Below are positions 59,057-64,000 of a stretch of DNA of 64,000 nt, piece after piece. Within the stretch, counting starts at the first letter, position 1. The number at the start of each line of letters is the position of its first letter. Origin of the DNA: Bacteroidales bacterium (GTDB lineage Bacteria; Bacteroidota; Bacteroidia; Bacteroidales; UBA932); contig JALCMW010000005.1 in assembly GCA_022648685.1 (NCBI GenBank), positions 1 through 64,000 of the forward strand, in the 5' to 3' direction. The notes below the pieces were generated by a model. The model worked only from the letters and a program-made list of their open reading frames with translations, did no database searches and had not been told where the DNA came from. The translations under genes and the position numbers were made by a program.

Positions 59057-60025
59057 ATGCTGCAAAGATTAGTTGACAAACTGGTTTTCGGCCTGATCGG
59101 CCTTTCCCCTTCCAGTGCGCTTGGAAATGCAACGGATTTCTTTATCTACGATACGGTAAAGATACTCCTCCTTTTGTTTTTGATAAGCGCACTTATGGGA
59201 ATAGTAAACGCCTATTTTCCCATAGAAAAGCTTAGACATTATCTTGCCACAAGGAAATTGTACGGTCTGCAATACCTTGCGGCATCGCTTTTCGGAGCCG
59301 TAACACCTTTTTGCAGCTGTTCTTCAATCCCCCTTTTCATCGGATTCGTAAAAGGAGGCATTCCGCTTGGAGTGACGTTCGCATATCTTATCACCTCACC
59401 TCTGATAAATGAAGTGGCTGTAGCAATGTTTCTCGGATATTTCGGAGTAAAAATCACGGCTGTCTATGTGGCAAGCGGAATTATTCTCGGAATGACGGGC
59501 GGTTTCATACTTGGAAAATTGAATCTCAGCCGATATTTAAGCGATTGGGTAAAAGGAATACAGGAGCAGCAGAATTCCGAAACGGATCAGTTTGAAATTG
59601 AAAAGACGCCGTTTCTGAAACGGCTTCCCGATATAACCAGGGATTCCTGGAAAATAGTAAGAGGGGTACTCCTTTATGTAATAATAGGAATAGCGATAGG
59701 GGCTTTCATGCACGGCTACGTACCGCAGGGATTTTTCAATAATTTCCTGTCTGCTGATAAATGGTACTCTGTTCCGGCCGCAGTAATATTGGCTGTTCCC
59801 GTCTATGCCAATGCAGCCGGGATAGTTCCGGTCGTGGAGGTATTCGTTGCAAAGGGAGTACCCATCGGAACTGCTATCGCATTCATGATGGCTGTAGTCG
59901 GATTGTCACTTCCCGAAGCCACACTTCTGAAGAAAGTAATGACATGGAAATTGATAGGCGTTTTCTTCGGTGTCATAACCGGCTTTATAATCTTGTCGGG
60001 ATATCTGTTCAACATTATACTTTGA
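59057..60025 (+). CDS. Permease (DUF318/ArsP-like)
   Basis: Multi-TM; motif TPFCSCSSIPLFIGFVKGGIPLGVTFAYLITSPLINEVA. Confidence 0.9.
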   Translation: MLQRLVDKLVFGLIGLSPSSALGNATDFFIYDTVKILLLLFLISALMGIVNAYFPIEKLRHYLATRKLYGLQYLAASLFGAVTPFCSCSSIPLFIGFVKGGIPLGVTFAYLITSPLINEVAVAMFLGYFGVKITAVYVASGIILGMTGGFILGKLNLSRYLSDWVKGIQEQQNSETDQFEIEKTPFLKRLPDITRDSWKIVRGVLLYVIIGIAIGAFMHGYVPQGFFNNFLSADKWYSVPAAVILAVPVYANAAGIVPVVEVFVAKGVPIGTAIAFMMAVVGLSLPEATLLKKVMTWKLIGVFFGVITGFIILSGYLFNIIL

Positions 60026-60067
60026 TTTTATTCTTGGTTGTCGCAAATTTTGCTATCTTTGATAACG

Positions 60068-60397
60068 ATGGAAATTGATATTGAAGAACGTAAAAAAGTA
60101 GCGGCATTCGCAAACGCCCTCTCCAATCCGGTAAGGGTGGAAATATTGTATTTTCTGGCTAACAGGAAAGATTGTTATTTCGGAGATATCAAGAAAGATC
60201 TGCCGTTGTGCAAGGCAACCGTATCCCAGCATCTAAAGGAACTGAAAAAAGTCGGCCTGATCCAAGGGGAAATAGAAGGTCCGAAGACCAAATACTGCAT
60301 CAATATAGCTAAATGGAATGAAGCCAGGCAGCTTTTTGATGATTTCTTTTCCGGTTACACAGGCGGATGTTCGTGCAACTGCAGAAAGGGGAAATGA
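60068..60397 (+). CDS. ArsR-family transcriptional regulator with Cys-rich C-terminus
   Basis: wHTH ALSNPVRVEILYFLANRKDCYFGDIKKDLPLCKATVSQHLKELKKVGLI; C-terminal GGCSCNCRKGK. Start set at MEIDIEER. Confidence 0.9.
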   Translation: MEIDIEERKKVAAFANALSNPVRVEILYFLANRKDCYFGDIKKDLPLCKATVSQHLKELKKVGLIQGEIEGPKTKYCINIAKWNEARQLFDDFFSGYTGGCSCNCRKGK

Positions 60398-60410
60398 AGA
60401 TTTAAGGCAA

Positions 60411-61103
60411 ATGAAAAAGTTAGTCATAATCAGACACGGGGAAAGCGAATGGAACCGTAAAAATCTTTTTACAGGCTGGACTGATGTCGAACTTTCGGAA
60501 AAAGGTAAGGAAGAAGCAGTGGAAGCCGGAAAAGCTCTGTTGAAGAACGGATTCGATTTCGATATCTGTTTCACATCCTACCTGAAACGGGCGATAAACA
60601 CTCAACAGATCATCCTCAAGGAAATGGACAGGGAATGGCTTCCTGTCATCAAGGCTTACCAGCTTAACGAACGCCATTACGGAGCTCTCCAGGGATTGAA
60701 CAAAGCCGATACAGCTGCCAAATACGGTAATGCCCAGGTAAAGATATGGAGGCGCAGTTTTGACGTACGTCCTCCCGAACTTGCGGAGGACAGTCCTTAC
60801 AATGCACGTAAATCGGAACAATACAGAGGCATTCCTTCAGGAGATATCCCGATGTGCGAAAGTCTTGCAGACACGATCAAAAGGACAGTGCCATACTTTG
60901 AGAAAAACATAAAGCCGCTGATCATGGAAAACAAGAGGGTGTTCATTTCAGCACACGGCAACTCCCTGCGTTCGCTAATAAAATACTTCGAACATATATC
61001 GGACAATGATATTGTAAATGTTGAAATTCCCACAGGACAACCTATCGTATACGAATTCGACGATAATTTCGAAGTCGCGGACAGATACGATCTAATCAGG
61101 TAA
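60411..61103 (+). CDS. gpmA: 2,3-bisphosphoglycerate-dependent phosphoglycerate mutase
   Basis: MKKLVIIRHGESEWNRKNLFTGWTDVELSEKG; LNERHYGALQGLNK; ISAHGNSLRSLIKY. Confidence 0.96.
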   Translation: MKKLVIIRHGESEWNRKNLFTGWTDVELSEKGKEEAVEAGKALLKNGFDFDICFTSYLKRAINTQQIILKEMDREWLPVIKAYQLNERHYGALQGLNKADTAAKYGNAQVKIWRRSFDVRPPELAEDSPYNARKSEQYRGIPSGDIPMCESLADTIKRTVPYFEKNIKPLIMENKRVFISAHGNSLRSLIKYFEHISDNDIVNVEIPTGQPIVYEFDDNFEVADRYDLIR

Positions 61104-61121
61104 ATTGCAAATTAATCACAT

Positions 61122-62267
61122 ATGAAAAGAATATTTATTGCATTCATCACGTTATCTGTATGCGTATGTACGATAACCGCAAAACCAAAAGACGTAAAAA
61201 AAGCTTGCACCTTAACACCTGCTTCTGACGGCAGGATAACATTCGTCGGAAGGACCTCCGTCAACGGCGATAATGTATCTTTCGATTGGAGCGGTGTATA
61301 CGCACGAATCGATTTCAACGGGAAATATGTGGCGCTGAAAGCCGGTGACACTCGAAAAGACTATTTCAATGTGTGGCTGGACACGCCAACCGACAGCAAA
61401 CCTGACAAGGTAATCCGCATCAGCAGCGCCGATACCACAATCATCCTTTTCGACAAGGCCGATTTTATTGCGAAATACGGCAAAGCGGACAGGAAAGGCA
61501 CACAAAGACATGAAGTGATAATTCAAAAACGCACTGAAGGCGAACAGGGTACGGCAACGTTCAAATCCATCATAACCGAAGGCAGCGTACTGCAGGCCGC
61601 TAAACTAAAAAAAAGACAAATAGAATTCATAGGTGATTCATATACTTGCGGATACGGAACAGAAGCACACTCGGGGGAACACTTCACTCCTGAAACCGAA
61701 AATGTAAATTATTCATACGCACCGATTGTTTCCAGATATTTCGATGCGGACTACTATATTGTAGCACATTCGGGAATGGGTATAGCAAGAAATTACAACG
61801 ACAATGTGAAAGGCTACTATATGCCCGACAGGTATCTGCACACATTCGACACGAAAACCGATTGCAAATGGAACGCTGACAGTGCCGCCTTCAAGCCGTC
61901 CATAACAGTAATCCTTCTGGGTACGAATGATTTCTCCACAAGCAGACAGCCGTCACTCAAATCATTTGCCGGCAACTACATAAAGCTCATCAAGGAGATA
62001 AAGGAAAACTACGGGGCAGACTATCCCGTATTATGCCTGAAAGCAAGAGGCGACGACGTTTTGTTCGAATATGTACGCACAGCCTGTGAGAAATGCGGAA
62101 TGGAAAATGTCCATTACATGGGGTACGGAGACGCCGTCTATTCATCACAGGAACTCGGAGCAGATTCACATCCGAATTATTACGCCCAAAGAAAAACAGC
62201 TATGGGAGCAATCCCTTATATCTCCACCCTCACAGGATGGACTATCAAAGACTCCACCGTCAAATAA
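61122..62267 (+). CDS. Secreted SGNH/GDSL hydrolase (CE2-like two-domain esterase)
   Basis: Signal peptide; N-terminal jelly-roll-like region; SGNH motifs IEFIGDSYTCGYG, ILLGTNDFS, DSHPN. Confidence 0.85.
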   Translation: MKRIFIAFITLSVCVCTITAKPKDVKKACTLTPASDGRITFVGRTSVNGDNVSFDWSGVYARIDFNGKYVALKAGDTRKDYFNVWLDTPTDSKPDKVIRISSADTTIILFDKADFIAKYGKADRKGTQRHEVIIQKRTEGEQGTATFKSIITEGSVLQAAKLKKRQIEFIGDSYTCGYGTEAHSGEHFTPETENVNYSYAPIVSRYFDADYYIVAHSGMGIARNYNDNVKGYYMPDRYLHTFDTKTDCKWNADSAAFKPSITVILLGTNDFSTSRQPSLKSFAGNYIKLIKEIKENYGADYPVLCLKARGDDVLFEYVRTACEKCGMENVHYMGYGDAVYSSQELGADSHPNYYAQRKTAMGAIPYISTLTGWTIKDSTVK

Positions 62268-62286
62268 TATCAAAAATATCCGGGAA

Positions 62287-64000
62287 ATGAAAAAGGCCGC
62301 TGCAATAGCATTATCAGTTTTTATGTTGCCATTTATGGCTAATGCACAGTCAGGCGTAATGGAAGTACACCCGGCTTCAGGCAATAACGGCAAGATCCTG
62401 ACTATGGAGGAAACTATTCTGGGAAGAAACATCCGGCCAGAGTACGTATATTGCGGATGGACAAAAAACGGACTGCTAACAGTAAGGAACAGGGACAGCA
62501 TGTCGGTAATGTATCCGGAAACAGGAAAGACGGAGAAATGGGAAAAAGAAAAGCCTGATGCAGATAAATATGTACCTGAAAACGCAGAGAACAGGACGGC
62601 AAGCTCAATCGGCAATATTGCATTCACGATCGGCAAGAGTCTGTATTACACCGACAAAAACGGAAACACATATACGATAGCCGGAAGTAAAAACAATCAG
62701 GTAACATACGGACAGTTGGTAAGCCGGAACGAATTCGGAATCGACGGAGGAATATTCTGGTCTCCTGACGGTAAAAAAATCGCATTTTACAGAAAAGACG
62801 AATCCAAAGTTACGGATTTTCCTCTTTTGGATATAAATTCGCGAACCGGAAGCTTGTTCACTATAAAATATCCAATGAACGGCATGGGATCGGAAAACGT
62901 CAGGCTAGGCATATACGATCTGGCAGCGAACACAGTCGTTTATGCAGCTGCTGATGATTTCGGCTATGATCAATATCTCACGAACATAAGCTGGTCTCCC
63001 GACGGCAGATTCATATTCATACAGGTATTGGACCGTACGCAGAAACATCTTCATCTGAATATGTATTCTTCTTCAGACGGCCGTTTTGTAAAAACCATAC
63101 TTACCGAAAATAACGACAAATACGTCGAGCCTTTGGACAAACTGCATTTCCTGAAAGGGACTTATACATTCATATACAGGACGGACAATCGGGACGGATA
63201 CAGGAATCTGTATCTTTGCGATACGTTGTGCAACGTGAGAAGACTTACCGGAACCGATGCGGATGTCGAATATGTATCCAACGACGGGAAAGCTGTTTAC
63301 TATACTTCTGCAGAAGTCTCCCCTGTCGAAAATCATCTTTTCAGAGTAATTGTAAAAAACAATAAATCCGGTAAACTAAATAAAGCGAAATTCGGAAAAC
63401 CGGAAAGGTTGACATCCGAAAAAGGCTGGCATTCCATAACAATGTCCCCGGACTGCAAATGGTACGCCGATACTTACAGCAGCATCAATACCCCAGGAGT
63501 CACATTCCTTAAATCATCCGACGGCAAAATCACAAGGAGAATCTCGGTTTCAAGTGACCCGTTGAAGAACTATGAGACAGGTGAAGTGGATTTGGGAACG
63601 GTAAAAAGCGCAGACGGCAAATACGATAATTACTATCGTCTCATCAAGCCTGTGAATTTTGACCCGACCAAGAAATATCCTCTCATACTTTATGTATACG
63701 GAGGACCACATTCCCAACTGGTCCGCAATTCTTGGCTGGCAAGCATACGGATGTGGGAAATGTATATGGCTGAACGTGGTTATCTGGTTTATGTCCAGGA
63801 TAACAGGGGGACACAAAACAGAGGGGCGGATTACGAAAAAGCAATTCACGATTACTGCGGACAGGCGGAAATGGCCGATCAGATGGAAGGGATAAAAATG
63901 CTGGAATCACTTCCTTTCGTAGATTCCTCACGGATAGGAGTACACGGGTGGAGTTACGGAGGGTTCATGACGATTTCCCTTATAACCAATCATCCCGGAG
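62287..64000 (+). CDS. S9-family peptidase (dipeptidyl peptidase IV), truncated by window end
   Basis: Open frame to the window end; signal peptide; ISWSPDGRFIFIQ propeller repeats; YGGPHSQLV; catalytic-Ser motif GVHGWSYGGFM. Confidence 0.92.
   Translation, partial: MKKAAAIALSVFMLPFMANAQSGVMEVHPASGNNGKILTMEETILGRNIRPEYVYCGWTKNGLLTVRNRDSMSVMYPETGKTEKWEKEKPDADKYVPENAENRTASSIGNIAFTIGKSLYYTDKNGNTYTIAGSKNNQVTYGQLVSRNEFGIDGGIFWSPDGKKIAFYRKDESKVTDFPLLDINSRTGSLFTIKYPMNGMGSENVRLGIYDLAANTVVYAAADDFGYDQYLTNISWSPDGRFIFIQVLDRTQKHLHLNMYSSSDGRFVKTILTENNDKYVEPLDKLHFLKGTYTFIYRTDNRDGYRNLYLCDTLCNVRRLTGTDADVEYVSNDGKAVYYTSAEVSPVENHLFRVIVKNNKSGKLNKAKFGKPERLTSEKGWHSITMSPDCKWYADTYSSINTPGVTFLKSSDGKITRRISVSSDPLKNYETGEVDLGTVKSADGKYDNYYRLIKPVNFDPTKKYPLILYVYGGPHSQLVRNSWLASIRMWEMYMAERGYLVYVQDNRGTQNRGADYEKAIHDYCGQAEMADQMEGIKMLESLPFVDSSRIGVHGWSYGGFMTISLITNHPG

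Overview
The window is a bacterial chromosomal segment, most likely Bacteroidetes (Bacteroidales). This is inferred from repeated TTTG / TAnnTTTG promoter elements, Bacteroidetes-typical families (DUF4301, DUF2764, outer-membrane beta-barrel proteins, DPP-IV) and the gene content. Most of it is dense housekeeping and metabolic sequence. The minus strand carries a his operon (hisG-hisD-hisC::hisB-hisH-hisA-hisF-hisIE). The plus strand carries proC-proB-proA plus a methyltransferase-like ORF. Other loci are purN, two outer-membrane proteins, an AmmeMemoRadiSam module with trmO, a LytS/LytTR pair, GH3 bglX, a GT39-type glycosyltransferase, a YqiA-like hydrolase fused to a degenerate NT5C domain, a deoxyhypusine-synthase-like gene, and a GntR/ABC/DUF2807 operon. 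These are followed by ffh, lysA, a beta-lactamase-family hydrolase, DUF4301, pdxB, DUF721, recF, yebC, a Na+-pumping methylmalonyl-CoA decarboxylase-type cluster, a V/A-type ATPase operon, rpmE2, a DUF1343 gene, glmM, tRNA-Glu(CTC), a thioredoxin/permease/ArsR module, gpmA, an SGNH hydrolase and a truncated DPP-IV gene. No CRISPR array, IS element, prophage or rRNA was seen. The best second-look items are: (1) a complete attenuator-like his leader with peptide MTCSFNIEHHHHPDS and three mutually exclusive RNA pairings; (2) a HisC::HisB fusion with no histidinol-phosphatase in the operon; (3) an alpha/beta-hydrolase::NT5C fusion whose HAD nucleophile Asp is Ala; (4) a Na+-signature V-ATPase next to a Na+ decarboxylase, with DUF2764 in place of canonical C/F subunits; (5) uncharacterised intergenic repeats next to the his operon.
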